A stretch of 64,000 nucleotides of DNA from DTU098 sp964498525 (GCA_964498525.1 CAZCGU010000002.1:248001-312000); one strand, 5' to 3'; shown: positions 17,242 through 26,385, counted from the first letter of the stretch. Numbers and translations: made by a program. The notes: generated by a model from the letters alone, not told the origin.

Positions 17242-17469
17242 ATGAAAGAACTTGTGGAAGTTTTGGCCAAAGCCCTCGTTGATCAGCCGGAAAAAGTAGT
17301 TGTAGATCTGGTTGAAAAGGATAAATCGGTTGTTATTGAGCTCAAAGTAGCTCCCGAAGATATGGGAAAGGTCATCGGCAAGCAGGGGCGCATAGCCAAA
17401 GCCATGCGGATGGTTGTTAAAGCAGCCGCAACCAGACAGAATAAAAAGGTTATGGTTGAAATAGTCTAA
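17242..17469 (+). CDS. khpA: KH-domain RNA-binding protein KhpA (YlqC)
   Basis: 75 residues forming a single type II KH domain; the GxxG loop sits in VIGKQGRIAKAMRMVVKAAA. In Gram-positive bacteria KhpA pairs with KhpB/Jag and influences cell division and sRNA-mediated regulation. ATG 17242 follows GGGAGG; a TTG one codon upstream is possible. Conserved position between rpsP and ylqD/rimM. Confidence 0.96.
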   Translation: MKELVEVLAKALVDQPEKVVVDLVEKDKSVVIELKVAPEDMGKVIGKQGRIAKAMRMVVKAAATRQNKKVMVEIV

Positions 17470-17513
17470 GGATAAAGCGGAGGACTAGATTAAGTCCACA
17501 GGAGGAAGGACCC

Positions 17514-17951
17514 ATGGAAAGCTTGAACTTGATCCGGCCTGTGCTGGTCAAGGCAATCGTTACCGAATCCTTTAAAACAAAAATGGCCGCGGAGCACCAG
17601 GAGTATATCCGCCGCCTGGAAAAGGAAATCGAGCACATTGACGACCAGGAAAAAAAACTGGTGCCTGTGCTGGAGCAAAAAAATCCCGAAGGGGTCGCCA
17701 GGGCCAGGCAGACACTGAACCAGGAACGGCTCCGGAGGACGGAGGAGCGGCAAAAGCTGCTTATGCGTCTGAAGGAAATCGGCATGTGGGGTCTGGGTAC
17801 CGAGGTAGTCCTGGGAAAAATGGAAAGCCCTGTGACTTTGCAGGTTGGAGATGAATGGAGCCGGATTGTTAGTATGGAAATCGTTCTTAAAGACGGTGTT
17901 ATTGCCGATATAAGAGAAGGCAGCGCCGGAGCGGCCCCCATAGATGGCTGA
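17514..17951 (+). CDS. ylqD: YlqD family protein
   Basis: 145 residues with a long central coiled coil (about 25-85, rich in E, K, R and Q) between an N-terminal LIRPVLVKAIVTESFK strand segment and a C-terminal beta-rich part. Sequence and location between khpA and rimM match YlqD, a conserved Firmicute protein of unknown function. ATG 17514 follows AGGAGGA. Its last 8 bases overlap rimM, indicating coupled translation. Confidence 0.88.
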   Translation: MESLNLIRPVLVKAIVTESFKTKMAAEHQEYIRRLEKEIEHIDDQEKKLVPVLEQKNPEGVARARQTLNQERLRRTEERQKLLMRLKEIGMWGLGTEVVLGKMESPVTLQVGDEWSRIVSMEIVLKDGVIADIREGSAGAAPIDG

Positions 17952-18453
17952 GGAATTTATCCGGGTAGGCAAAATCCTGAGCACCCAGGGCAACCGCGGC
18001 GCCGTCAGGGTACTGCCTTTGACCGATAATCCGGAGCGTTTTCAAAGGATGAGCCGGGTTAAGGTTGAGCTAAAAGGGGACAGGCGGGATTTCCAGATCG
18101 ATGCCGTCAGCAAGCATAAAAGATTTTTAATCATCAAGTTCCGTGAAGTAGAAGATATGAATGCGGCCGAAGGACTCAGGGGGGGGTATCTGGAAATAAC
18201 CAGGGGCCAACTTGCTCCCCTTCCTGCAGATAGCTTTTATATCTTCGAGATCATCGGATTAAAAGTTTACAATCCTGCCGGCGCATATTTAGGTCATGTT
18301 ACTGATGTGCTTCAGACAGGGGCAAACGATGTCTACGTGGTCGAGACCGGGGGCAAGCCCCTGCTTATTCCGGCGCTCAAGCAGGTGATCAGGGAAATCG
18401 ACCTGCCCGGACGCCGGATGCGGGTAGAACTGCCGGAAGGGTTGATGGAATAA
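17944..18453 (+). CDS. rimM: 16S rRNA-processing protein RimM
   Basis: Assists maturation of the 30S head. The 169 residues comprise the N-terminal RimM barrel (IRVGKILSTQGNRGAVRVLP) and a C-terminal PRC-barrel-like domain (LIPALKQVIREID). ATG 17944 overlaps the end of ylqD (ATGGCTGA), and its stop shares a base with the trmD start (TAATG). Confidence 0.97.
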   Translation: MAEEFIRVGKILSTQGNRGAVRVLPLTDNPERFQRMSRVKVELKGDRRDFQIDAVSKHKRFLIIKFREVEDMNAAEGLRGGYLEITRGQLAPLPADSFYIFEIIGLKVYNPAGAYLGHVTDVLQTGANDVYVVETGGKPLLIPALKQVIREIDLPGRRMRVELPEGLME

Positions 18454-19205
18454 TGAGAGTGGATATCCTGACTCTTTTTCCGGAGATGTTAAACGGGCCC
18501 TTTTCCTCCAGTATTCTAAAACGGGCGCAGGAGCGCGGCCTGCTGGAGATAAACCTTGTTAATATCCGGGACTATTCCCCTAACAAGCACCACACCGTGG
18601 ATGATACCCCCTACGGGGGCGGCGCCGGGATGGTCATGAGCCCGGAACCGCTGTTCGGCGCCGTGGAACAGGTTGCCCGGGAACTGGGGTTCATGCCCGG
18701 AGTCGTACTGATGAGTCCTCAGGGCAGGCCATTTGGTCAGGCTCTGGCTGCACAGCTCTCCCGCGAAAAAAACCTGATCATCATCTGCGGACATTACGAA
18801 GGGGTTGACGAGCGGGTTAGAGAGACCCTGGTAACGGATGAAATATCTATTGGCGATTATATCCTCACCGGCGGGGAACTCCCGGCGGCCGTACTAGTGG
18901 ACGCAGTTGCCCGCCTGATTCCCGGGGTGCTGGGAGAGGCCGCCTCGGCGGAGGAAGAGTCTTTCACCACAGGTTTGCTGGAGTATCCCCACTATACCAG
19001 GCCCAGGGAATACCGCGGTCAGGAAGTCCCGGAAATACTGTTAAGCGGCCACCACGAGGAAATCAGGAAATGGCGGAGGCGTCAATCCCTGTTGCGCACC
19101 CTTGAGCGCAGGCCGGAACTTTTGGGCCAGTCTGAATTAACAGGCGGGGATAAAAAATTCTTGAGCGGGATAAGGGGTATTTTAACAGGTCTCGACCTCA
19201 GTTGA
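18453..19205 (+). CDS. trmD: tRNA (guanine-N1)-methyltransferase
   Basis: Forms m1G37 in tRNAs with SAM. SPOUT-fold trefoil-knot motifs are visible: ICGHYEGVDERVRE and ISIGDYILTGGELPAAVL, plus the N-terminal MRVDILTLFPEM and DDTPYGGGAGMVM. 250 residues, full length. Starts with ATG overlapping the rimM stop. Confidence 0.98.
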   Translation: MRVDILTLFPEMLNGPFSSSILKRAQERGLLEINLVNIRDYSPNKHHTVDDTPYGGGAGMVMSPEPLFGAVEQVARELGFMPGVVLMSPQGRPFGQALAAQLSREKNLIIICGHYEGVDERVRETLVTDEISIGDYILTGGELPAAVLVDAVARLIPGVLGEAASAEEESFTTGLLEYPHYTRPREYRGQEVPEILLSGHHEEIRKWRRRQSLLRTLERRPELLGQSELTGGDKKFLSGIRGILTGLDLS

Positions 19206-19290
19206 AAATAGTATCGAAAACCGGTACAATCTTACCCGGGGCGAAATAGTTGCAGGGGGAAAATAGCAAAGGAAGCCCGTTTCCTTATTG

Positions 19291-19319
19291 TTGATGAGCA
19301 AGATTGTTTGTGCTATAAT
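19291..19319 (+). promoter_or_regulatory. Sigma-A-like promoter for rplS
   Basis: A -35 TTGATG (19291-19296), 17-base spacer and a consensus -10 TATAAT (19314-19319) in the 199-base gap between trmD and rplS. It gives rplS its own promoter, about 80 bases before the start codon. Confidence 0.7.
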
Positions 19320-19404
19320 TACTTTTGTTGAGTGCAAAAAAAGTAAATGTTTTTAAATGATTGGAAGGCCAGGAAAAGCCTATAGGGAAGGAGGGACTAT
19401 TTTA

Positions 19405-19746
19405 ATGAACCTCATTCGTTTGCTTGAGCAGGAACAGATCAAAAAGGACATTGTGAAGTTTAATTCTGGTGATACCGTCCGCATCCACGTCAGGATTGTG
19501 GAAGGGGGACGGGAAAGAATCCAGGTCTTTGAAGGTGTTGTAATCAGGCGCAAAGGTGGCGGCATTGGTGAAACCTTTACCGTCCGGAGGGTCTCTTACG
19601 GAGTCGGTGTGGAAAGAACCTTTCCCCTGCATTCTCCGAAAATCGATAAAATCGAAGTTATGAGAAGGGGCCGGGTTCGCAGGGCAAGATTGTATTACCT
19701 GCGGGGGCTTCGCGGTAAAGCTGCCCGGATTCAAGACAAAAGATAG
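19405..19746 (+). CDS. rplS: 50S ribosomal protein L19
   Basis: 113 residues starting MNLIRLLEQEQIKKDI, with GDTVRIHVRIVEGGRERIQV and the C-terminal RARLYYLRGLRGKAARI of bL19. ATG 19405 follows AAGGAGGGA; the in-frame ATG at 19357 would add 16 foreign residues. Flanked by its own promoter and an intrinsic terminator. Confidence 0.99.
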   Translation: MNLIRLLEQEQIKKDIVKFNSGDTVRIHVRIVEGGRERIQVFEGVVIRRKGGGIGETFTVRRVSYGVGVERTFPLHSPKIDKIEVMRRGRVRRARLYYLRGLRGKAARIQDKR

Positions 19747-19751
19747 ATTTT

Positions 19752-19781
19752 AAGGGACTGGGCACGACAGTCCCTTTTTGC
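19752..19781 (+). terminator. Intrinsic terminator after rplS
   Basis: Perfect stem AAGGGACTG/CAGTCCCTT with a short loop, running into a T-run, starting 6 bases after the rplS stop. Confidence 0.88.
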
Positions 19782-19878
19782 ATTTTTACCGGGCCGGGTG
19801 ATAGTTTCTCTGGCCCAATTTGCCGGTATGAAATAACCTTTTTAGTTTATACCGGCCAGGAGGAGGGGAGGCGGCACT

Positions 19879-20451
19879 ATGGAGCAAGGCGGCAAAAATA
19901 AGGCGCTCCCAAAAACTGGGAAGCGCTCGTTTTTTGGTGAAATAATTGAATCGCTGGCAATCGCGGTGTTACTGGCAGTGGTGATCCGGCTGTTTATCCT
20001 GGAGCCGTTTTATATTCCGTCCGGTTCTATGGAGCCCAATCTTCAGGAAAACGACCGAATTATTGTTAGTAAACTGAATTATCATTTTCAGGAGCCGGAA
20101 CGCGGGGATATCGTTGTTTTTAAATACCCCCGGGATCCAAAACGTAATTTTGTGAAAAGATTAATCGCGTCCGGCGGGGAGAAAGTAACTTTGAAGGACA
20201 GCCGTCTTTACATTAACGGTGAGGCAGTACCCGAAAACTACCTGCCCCGGGGTCTGAGATTTTCCGATTTCGGCCCCGTCGAGGTGCCGGAAGGGCACTA
20301 TCTGATGCTGGGGGATAACCGTAATAACAGTGATGACAGCAGGGTGTGGGGGTTTTTATCCAGGGAACTGATTATTGGTAAAGCTGTTGTAATCTACTGG
20401 CCGCCCGGCAGGATGGGCGCCATGGCTAAAAAAACCCTATCCGGCACCTGA
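19879..20451 (+). CDS. lepB: Signal peptidase I
   Basis: 190-residue membrane serine protease that removes signal peptides. One N-terminal membrane anchor (about 24-42) is followed by the catalytic Ser50 in IPSGSMEPNL and general-base Lys93 in FVKRLIASGGEKV. The downstream GDNRNNSDDSRVWGF box is also present. The single-span Gram-positive form. ATG 19879 lies behind GGAGGGGAGG. A weak AAAACCC/GGGTTTT hairpin overlaps its stop codon (20431-20462) and may end the transcript. Confidence 0.97.
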   Translation: MEQGGKNKALPKTGKRSFFGEIIESLAIAVLLAVVIRLFILEPFYIPSGSMEPNLQENDRIIVSKLNYHFQEPERGDIVVFKYPRDPKRNFVKRLIASGGEKVTLKDSRLYINGEAVPENYLPRGLRFSDFGPVEVPEGHYLMLGDNRNNSDDSRVWGFLSRELIIGKAVVIYWPPGRMGAMAKKTLSGT

Positions 20452-20551
20452 AACGGGTTTTTAGCCGGACTGCCCGCTTTGGTAACTGCAATGACTGTTG
20501 AGCGGCAGCACTTAATGACAATTATCTGACACCTGAAAACTTGACGGTTAA

Positions 20552-20583
20552 ATTGCTTTAAACCTGCGTCTTTATAAAGCAAT
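20552..20583. repeat. Inverted repeat upstream of rbgA
   Basis: ATTGCTTTA and TAAAGCAAT form a perfect 9-bp inverted repeat with a 14-base centre, 65 bases before rbgA. It has no T-run after it, so it is not an obvious terminator. It could be an operator or an mRNA leader hairpin. Confidence 0.4.
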
Positions 20584-20647
20584 AATCAAGAAATAAATAG
20601 TTTTCCAGAGAACCCCGGCTTTGCGGAACCCACAGGAAGGATGACTT

Positions 20648-21502
20648 ATGGACATACACTGGTACCCGGGGCATATGGCCAAGACCAGGCGCCTGGTTTT
20701 GGAGGACCTTAAGCTGGTGGACGTGGTGATTGAGGTTTTGGATGCCAGAATTCCCGCCGGCAGCCGTAACCCGGAAATTAATGAAATAGGGGGGCAAAAA
20801 CCCCGCCTGGTGGTTTTAAACAAGTCCGGTCTGGCGGATCCTGAAAAAACCCGGCTTTGGCTTGCTCTTTACCAGTCGTCGGGTTTTTGCGCCGCCGCTG
20901 TGGACGCACTCCACAACAGGGGGATGCGGGAGATACCGGTTCTGGTCCGGGAGCTGGCGGCGCCGAAAATGGCCGCTCTGGCTTCCTCCGGGAGAAGGGG
21001 CAGGGCCCCGCGCTGCATGGTCCTGGGCATACCCAATGTGGGTAAATCCCTCTTAATCAACAAGCTGGCGGGCCGCGGCGCTGCCAGGACCGGCGACAAA
21101 CCGGGTGTGACCCGCGGCCGGCAGTGGATCCGGGTAGCCGGCAGCATTGACCTGATGGATACGCCGGGTATACTCTGGCCCAAGCTGGAGGACAGGGAGG
21201 CGGCTTTTCGTCTGGCTGCGACCGGCGCCATCAAGGAAGAAGTCTATGATTTTTACGCTGTGGCCGGAAAACTTGTCCGGTGGCTGGCCGAAAACTATCC
21301 GGAGGCCCTCGGGGAGCGATACAGGCTTAACCAGTTGCCCGATGGGCCGGACGAACTGTTGGAAGCAATAGGGGCCGCCAGAGGCTATTACGTTTCGGGG
21401 GGAGTGGTGGATACCATCAAATCCGCCCGCCTGGTCCTGAAGGAATTCAGGGAGGGCAAGCTGGGGCGGTACACCCTGGACGACCCCGTTTCCCTAAGCT
21501 AA
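20648..21502 (+). CDS. rbgA: Ribosome biogenesis GTPase RbgA (YlqF)
   Basis: Circularly permuted GTPase needed for late 50S assembly. The motif order is permuted as expected: G4-type LNKSGLAD near residue 57, then G1 GIPNVGKSLLINKLAG near 130 and G3 DTPGILWP near 175. The N-terminal MDIHWYPGHMAKTRR is diagnostic, and the C-terminal domain is helical. 284 residues. Precedes rnhB, as in Bacillus. Confidence 0.97.
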   Translation: MDIHWYPGHMAKTRRLVLEDLKLVDVVIEVLDARIPAGSRNPEINEIGGQKPRLVVLNKSGLADPEKTRLWLALYQSSGFCAAAVDALHNRGMREIPVLVRELAAPKMAALASSGRRGRAPRCMVLGIPNVGKSLLINKLAGRGAARTGDKPGVTRGRQWIRVAGSIDLMDTPGILWPKLEDREAAFRLAATGAIKEEVYDFYAVAGKLVRWLAENYPEALGERYRLNQLPDGPDELLEAIGAARGYYVSGGVVDTIKSARLVLKEFREGKLGRYTLDDPVSLS

Positions 21503-21815
21503 CCATTCCCCGTTGGTGTTCGGCGAAGCCTTGAATATACCACCATAAACCAGATATGGTTACTTCCCCCGGGACGAATTGATTGCAAAGGATTAGATAA
21601 TGCCGGCTGCGGCTAAAAAGATGTGCCGGAATGACGTTTTTGACAAATTGAACAACCGACACTTTCCACCCGGACCGGGATTTATTTTCCCATACTTAAA
21701 CCGGGCTGTTTTATTTTTCGAGGCAACAATTTACCTATAATTTGCCTGGCATGGCAGGGGTTGGCCCTTGCTGCTTCGAATATACATAATATTAAAATTT
21801 TGGGGCGTGTTTTTT
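21503..21815. other. Intergenic region between rbgA and rnhB
   Basis: About 310 bases with no supported gene. A consensus -10 (TATAAT at 21735-21740) without a clear -35 lies about 75 bases before rnhB, and a small CCATA/TATGG hairpin sits near 21541-21557. rnhB may therefore have its own promoter. Confidence 0.35.
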
Positions 21816-22601
21816 TTGGATTTGTCAAATCTTACGATAACGGAAATCAAAGAGCTTTTCAAGGGACCCCGGGAGGATTGGCAGGAACATCTCCGGGCTC
21901 TGGCGGATGATCCCCGGGCCGGGGCCCGGGATATTCACAGGCGGCTGAAACGGGCCGAGGCAGCTGTGGACACCGAAAATAAACGCCTGGCCAAAATGTT
22001 TCTCTACGAAGAAGACCTGTGGGCCGCGGGCTGCCATCTGGTTGCCGGCGTGGACGAGGCAGGCCGGGGTCCTCTGGCGGGGCCGGTGGTTGCGGCTGCC
22101 GTCATTTTACCCCGGCAGGCCTGCCTCCCGCATTTAAATGATTCTAAGAAGCTAACCGTAGCGAAACGCGAGGGACTGGCTGTTCTGATTAAAAAAATTG
22201 CCCTGTTTTGGGCCACCGGGATGTCGACGGTGGACGAGATCTTTCAGCAAAATATCCACCGGGCCAGCCTGACAGCCATGCGGAGGGCGGTCCTGGACCT
22301 TCCCGGGGAACCTTCGCACGTTCTGGTGGACGGCTTTAAAATTCCCGGATTGGATTTTCCCCAAACACCCCTTGTAGGCGGGGACGGGCTTTGCGCCTCC
22401 ATAGCAGCGGCTTCGATCCTGGCCAAAGTGACCAGGGACCACTTTATGGACACCTATGACCAGCAGTACCCCGAATACGGATTCAAGCAACACAAAGGTT
22501 ACGCAACGCCGGGACATCTCCAAGCCCTTAAACGTTTCGGGCCGTGCCCGGTTCACAGGGCGGGATTCCAGCCTGTGCGGGAAATGATTGAAATTGTTTG
22601 A
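21816..22601 (+). CDS. rnhB: Ribonuclease HII
   Basis: Removes ribonucleotides from DNA:RNA hybrids. Catalytic DEAGRGPLAGPVVAAAV starts at Asp80/Glu81, followed by DSKKLT, HVLVDGFKIPG with its Asp, and ASILAKVTRD. The N-terminal extension starting MDLSNLTITEIKELF matches Bacillus RNase HII, which supports TTG 21816. That start follows GGGG with a T8 run in the spacer. 261 residues. A second, unrelated RNase H (type I) is at 31.1 kb. Confidence 0.95.
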   Translation: MDLSNLTITEIKELFKGPREDWQEHLRALADDPRAGARDIHRRLKRAEAAVDTENKRLAKMFLYEEDLWAAGCHLVAGVDEAGRGPLAGPVVAAAVILPRQACLPHLNDSKKLTVAKREGLAVLIKKIALFWATGMSTVDEIFQQNIHRASLTAMRRAVLDLPGEPSHVLVDGFKIPGLDFPQTPLVGGDGLCASIAAASILAKVTRDHFMDTYDQQYPEYGFKQHKGYATPGHLQALKRFGPCPVHRAGFQPVREMIEIV

Positions 22602-22644
22602 TTAATTTTACGGGCGGCGGGATTTTTAACAGGAGAAGAGGATT

Positions 22645-23007
22645 ATGACCTTTTTGAGAAAGAAGTTGGGCAGACAGGGGGAAGACGCGGCGGCACGCTA
22701 TCTTGAAAAAAACGGCTACTTACTGTTGCACAGGAATTACTGCAGCCGCCTGGGTGAGATCGATATAGTGGCTGCAGACCGGGACGTTCTGGTTTTTGTG
22801 GAGGTGCGCTCCCGCAGCAGCGAGGATTACGGCCTGGCCCAGGAAAGCATAACGGGACGTAAAAAGTTAAAACTCCGTCAGCTGGCCTGGCAATTTCTCA
22901 AGGCAGAGGGAAAGACGGACAGAAGCTGCCGTTTTGATGTGGTTGCTATCTTATTTGACAGGGAAGGCCGGTTAAAAAAGCTGGATCACATTGTAAACGC
23001 TTTTTAA
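22645..23007 (+). CDS. yraN: UPF0102 nuclease-fold protein YraN
   Basis: 120 residues with the restriction-endonuclease-like motif: LGRQGEDAAARYLEKNGY, then GEIDIVAADRDVLVFVEVRSR (Asp and ExK-like core). Conserved next to rnhB in many bacteria; the biochemical role is unsettled. ATG 22645 follows AGGAGAAGAGG. Confidence 0.93.
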   Translation: MTFLRKKLGRQGEDAAARYLEKNGYLLLHRNYCSRLGEIDIVAADRDVLVFVEVRSRSSEDYGLAQESITGRKKLKLRQLAWQFLKAEGKTDRSCRFDVVAILFDREGRLKKLDHIVNAF

Positions 23008-23052
23008 CTTTTTCTTGTTTTTAAAGGAAAAAATATTTGGGGGAGGGTGTGT

Positions 23053-25167
23053 ATGACCTGCAGCAAGGGGAAGGAAAAGCAATTGCGGCAAACTGTCCAG
23101 GCCATCGACCGGATTTTCAAGGCCCGGTCGGTTGCTGTAGTCGGTGTTTCCAGCGATCCGGCCAAACTCGGCTACATGACCCTGGATTCAATCTTAAAAG
23201 GTGGTTACAAGGGCCGGGTTTACCCGGTCAACCCCAGGGGCGGGGAGTTGTTGGGCCTTAAAGTGTACAAAGAACTCTGCCAGTTGCCCGGTCCCCCCGA
23301 TCTGGTTGTGATTTTGGTACCGGCGAAATTTGTGCCCGGTGTTCTGCGGGAGGCCGCGGGTCTGGGAGTTCCCGGGGCCGTTATTCTAAGCGCCGGCTTC
23401 CGGGAAGCCGGCCGGACCGATTTGGAAGAGGCGCTGGCCGTAATCGCCCGGGAAACAGGCCTGCGCTTTGCCGGGCCGAATATTCAGGGGATCAACTATT
23501 TGCCAAATAAACTGTGCGCCATGTTCTTTCCAGTGATCACAACCCGGGGACCCCTGGCCGTGGTTGCCCAGAGCGGCTCCGTTACGGCGGCGCTTGCCGA
23601 GTGGGCGGCCGGGGAAGGCCTGGGGATATCAGCGGCGGTTAACCTGGGAAACCAGGCTGACCTTTGTGAGTCGGACTATCTCGAATATTTTTCCTTAGAT
23701 GAAAATACCAGAGCTGTCGCCCTTTACCTGGAGGGTATTAAAAACGGCCGGCACTTTTTGGCAACGGCTGCCGGGGCCGCACTGCGCAAGCCCGTGGCAG
23801 TTCTCAAAGCCGGCCGCACCGAAACCGGACGGGCAGCAGCCAGCTCCCATACCGGATCTCTGGCCGGTCGGCATGAGGTCTTCAGGGGCGCCTGCCGGCA
23901 GTTCGGTTTAATTAACGCCGGCAGTCTGGATACACTTTACGATTACGCCAAAGGGCTGGCAGCTTTGAAGGAACCCCGGGGCAACCGGGTGTTGTCCATT
24001 TCCACCTCCGGGGGAATGGGTGCCCTGGCCGCCGACGAAGCTGCCGCAGAAGGCCTGGTCCTGCCGCCCCTGCCGGCGGGGTTGGTCCGGGAAATCCAGG
24101 GCGTGGGGATTTCTCCCCTGGCTCATTTAGCCAACCCCGCGGACCTGGGGTATGTCCCCTCGCAGGACTTTAAACCCGTTGTTTTGCTGGCTGATAAGTA
24201 TGAAGCCGCGGACGTAATTCTGCTGAATCTGGGCGACCCCATGCCCGGTATGCCTGAAGTTGCCGTAGAGTTGGCCGGAAGCATTAAGGCCGCCCTGGCC
24301 GTAAGTTATACGGGGGGCGGGGAGGAAGAGAGGAGCGGACGTCCGGCAATGATGGCTGCGGGAATTCCCGTCTTTCCCAGCCCGGAGCGTGCCGTGCGGG
24401 GAATTGGGGCGGCTGTCCGGGCGGCCCGGTTCCGACGTGCGCGGCAGGCGGCAGGGGAGGGAGATATAGCGCTGTCTTTTCCGGATCTGCCGGCGCGGGA
24501 GGGGGCGGCGAAGAGCAGGCTGCTAACCGAACCGGAAGCTGTTCAATACCTGAAGCAGTATCACATTCCTTACCCGGAGTACGGACTGGCCCGCAGTGCG
24601 GAAGATGCGGTGGGAATCGCCGCCGGCATGGGGTACCCGGTGGTGCTGAAAATCGTATCCCCGGATGTTTCCCATAAAAGTGATTCAGGTGGAGTGATGG
24701 TGGGGCTTGAAGGAGCGGGCCAGGTTCGGGATGCCTACGAACAGATCCTCTGCCGTGTGCTCAAAGCTGTGCCCGGCGCATTTATCGAGGGTGTCCTGGT
24801 TTGCAGGCAGGCGCCGGAGGGTCTGGAAGTCATCGTGGGGGCGCTGGAGGACGAAGTCTTTGGACCCGCAATTATGTTCGGCCTGGGCGGTGTCTTCGCC
24901 GAAGTGTTCCAGGATGTATCTTTCAGAATTGCCCCTTTAACGCCTTTTGATGCTGCAGAAATGATCCAGGAAACGAAGGGGTATTCCCTTTTAAAGGGAA
25001 TCAGGGGACAGCCTTCCCGCGACCTAAAAGCCCTGAAGCAATTATTGCTGACTGTTTCCAGGTTGGTAATGGAAAACCGGGGCATCGGAGAATTGGACTT
25101 GAACCCGGTGCGAGTGTACCGGGAGGGCTTGATGGTATTGGACGCTAGAATGAGCGTGTTTGTTTGA
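23053..25167 (+). CDS. Acyl-CoA synthetase (ADP-forming), fused alpha-beta
   Basis: About 704 residues that fuse both subunits of ADP-forming acetyl-CoA synthetase. The alpha part (1-460) has the CoA-binding Rossmann fold (SVAVVGVSSDPAKLGYM) and the phosphorylated His266 in SSHTGSLAG. The beta part (about 480-704) is an ATP-grasp domain (YPVVLKIVSPDVSHKSDSGG, FGLGGVFAEVF). It converts an acyl-CoA to acid plus ATP by substrate-level phosphorylation in anaerobes. Start ATG 23053 follows GGGAGGG. The substrate could be acetyl- or aryl-acetyl-CoA; iorAB at 53-55 kb would supply the latter. Confidence 0.93.
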   Translation: MTCSKGKEKQLRQTVQAIDRIFKARSVAVVGVSSDPAKLGYMTLDSILKGGYKGRVYPVNPRGGELLGLKVYKELCQLPGPPDLVVILVPAKFVPGVLREAAGLGVPGAVILSAGFREAGRTDLEEALAVIARETGLRFAGPNIQGINYLPNKLCAMFFPVITTRGPLAVVAQSGSVTAALAEWAAGEGLGISAAVNLGNQADLCESDYLEYFSLDENTRAVALYLEGIKNGRHFLATAAGAALRKPVAVLKAGRTETGRAAASSHTGSLAGRHEVFRGACRQFGLINAGSLDTLYDYAKGLAALKEPRGNRVLSISTSGGMGALAADEAAAEGLVLPPLPAGLVREIQGVGISPLAHLANPADLGYVPSQDFKPVVLLADKYEAADVILLNLGDPMPGMPEVAVELAGSIKAALAVSYTGGGEEERSGRPAMMAAGIPVFPSPERAVRGIGAAVRAARFRRARQAAGEGDIALSFPDLPAREGAAKSRLLTEPEAVQYLKQYHIPYPEYGLARSAEDAVGIAAGMGYPVVLKIVSPDVSHKSDSGGVMVGLEGAGQVRDAYEQILCRVLKAVPGAFIEGVLVCRQAPEGLEVIVGALEDEVFGPAIMFGLGGVFAEVFQDVSFRIAPLTPFDAAEMIQETKGYSLLKGIRGQPSRDLKALKQLLLTVSRLVMENRGIGELDLNPVRVYREGLMVLDARMSVFV

Positions 25168-25217
25168 TAAAGAAAGCACAAGGTGATCATGCTTAGGGCT
25201 TGCCGGGTCATTCTTTG

Positions 25218-26366
25218 TTAATAGTATTCTACAGTGATCCTTTTTCCTAAATGTTCCATGGTATCCGCTATATCTCTAACTGTCTGGTGTTTCAGGGCAA
25301 AGGGTACAGGGAAATCCGAATCGTGTATCACCGGGTTAATAGCCAGGCCAACGATGAAATGGACTTCGTCGGCCATCAGCAGCGCCTTGGCTAAACGGCC
25401 TGAACCATCCTTGATATTTTCCAGTTCTTTGTGGTCCCCTCTCAGATGCTGCAGGGTGTGATAGAGTGTCACTGCTCCCTCTGTAACAAGGTTAATCCCC
25501 AAAATCTGCCCCGTGGGAGGAATAGTATCGGATACCAAATCCGTCAGATTCACCTGGACTTCCCTTTTCAGAACGCGACCGGCCAGCTGGCTTGTGGTGC
25601 CGCCGCAGATAACTTTAACCCCTTCAGCGTCAGTCAAGCTCTTTACAACTACCGCATCGTCATCAGGGTTGCGTGGCGGGCCGATTAAAGCAGTCAATTT
25701 TCTGACCTTTCTAATCCTTACAACAACTACGCTGGCATCGTCACCTGCTTCGCCGCAGTAAAACTTATTGCACATCCCGGTTACTTTTTCCGCCCACTCA
25801 TCAGTGCTGTATCCGCCCCCGGCCAGGGTCTTCAAATAATTGCCCACATGTTTCTCTTCCCAACCCAGATTCCAGAACCCGCCAAGGCCGGCGTGCAGGA
25901 CACCGTCGCTTAATAGGACCAGCCAGTGGCCAACCCCTATTTTAAAATGAGATTCTTTAATTGTTTTTTCACCGACCTGGCGTTCGTTCCTTACCAGGCT
26001 ATACAATGAGTCGTCATATCCCCAGAAGGCCGGCGGGTTGTCAAATTCAACCAGGTAGGCGTGGCCGTCATCAAATATCTGCAGAATTGAAAAAGTACTG
26101 TAGGCAATGTTCCTTAACCTGCAGACAGGCAGGGTTTCAATCATGGTTTCAATAACATCATCTATTTGACCGCCCATTTTTAGCATTGTGGCGGCTGTTT
26201 TTGCGGTAATCCGGGACAGTATGTTGGCCTTCACCCCGCTGCCCAGCCCGTCGGCCAATACAATAATAGAAGAGCCGGCAGTGCGGACGATTTCAATAGA
26301 ATCCCCACAGATCTCTTCACCTTTTTTATTCAGTTGAGAATATCCAATATCCATTTGAAACAGCAT
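25218..26366 (-). CDS. SpoIIE-type PP2C phosphatase linked to sensory hydrogenase
   Basis: 382 residues; the first about 220 form a PPM/SpoIIE phosphatase domain with metal-binding IVLADGLGSGVKA (residues 35-47), LLSDGVL and GDDASVVVVRI. The C-terminal 160 residues (RNPDDDAVVVKSLTD onward) are an extra domain of unknown role. Such phosphatases dephosphorylate Ser/Thr targets, often anti-anti-sigma factors. It follows the [FeFe]-hydrogenase-like sensor by 19 bases and would be the output of that sensor. The absence of membrane spans separates it from true SpoIIE. No target gene is adjacent. Confidence 0.88.
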   Translation of the reverse strand: MLFQMDIGYSQLNKKGEEICGDSIEIVRTAGSSIIVLADGLGSGVKANILSRITAKTAATMLKMGGQIDDVIETMIETLPVCRLRNIAYSTFSILQIFDDGHAYLVEFDNPPAFWGYDDSLYSLVRNERQVGEKTIKESHFKIGVGHWLVLLSDGVLHAGLGGFWNLGWEEKHVGNYLKTLAGGGYSTDEWAEKVTGMCNKFYCGEAGDDASVVVVRIRKVRKLTALIGPPRNPDDDAVVVKSLTDAEGVKVICGGTTSQLAGRVLKREVQVNLTDLVSDTIPPTGQILGINLVTEGAVTLYHTLQHLRGDHKELENIKDGSGRLAKALLMADEVHFIVGLAINPVIHDSDFPVPFALKHQTVRDIADTMEHLGKRITVEYY

Positions 26367-26385
26367 TTTAAGCCTGGTCCTTTCG

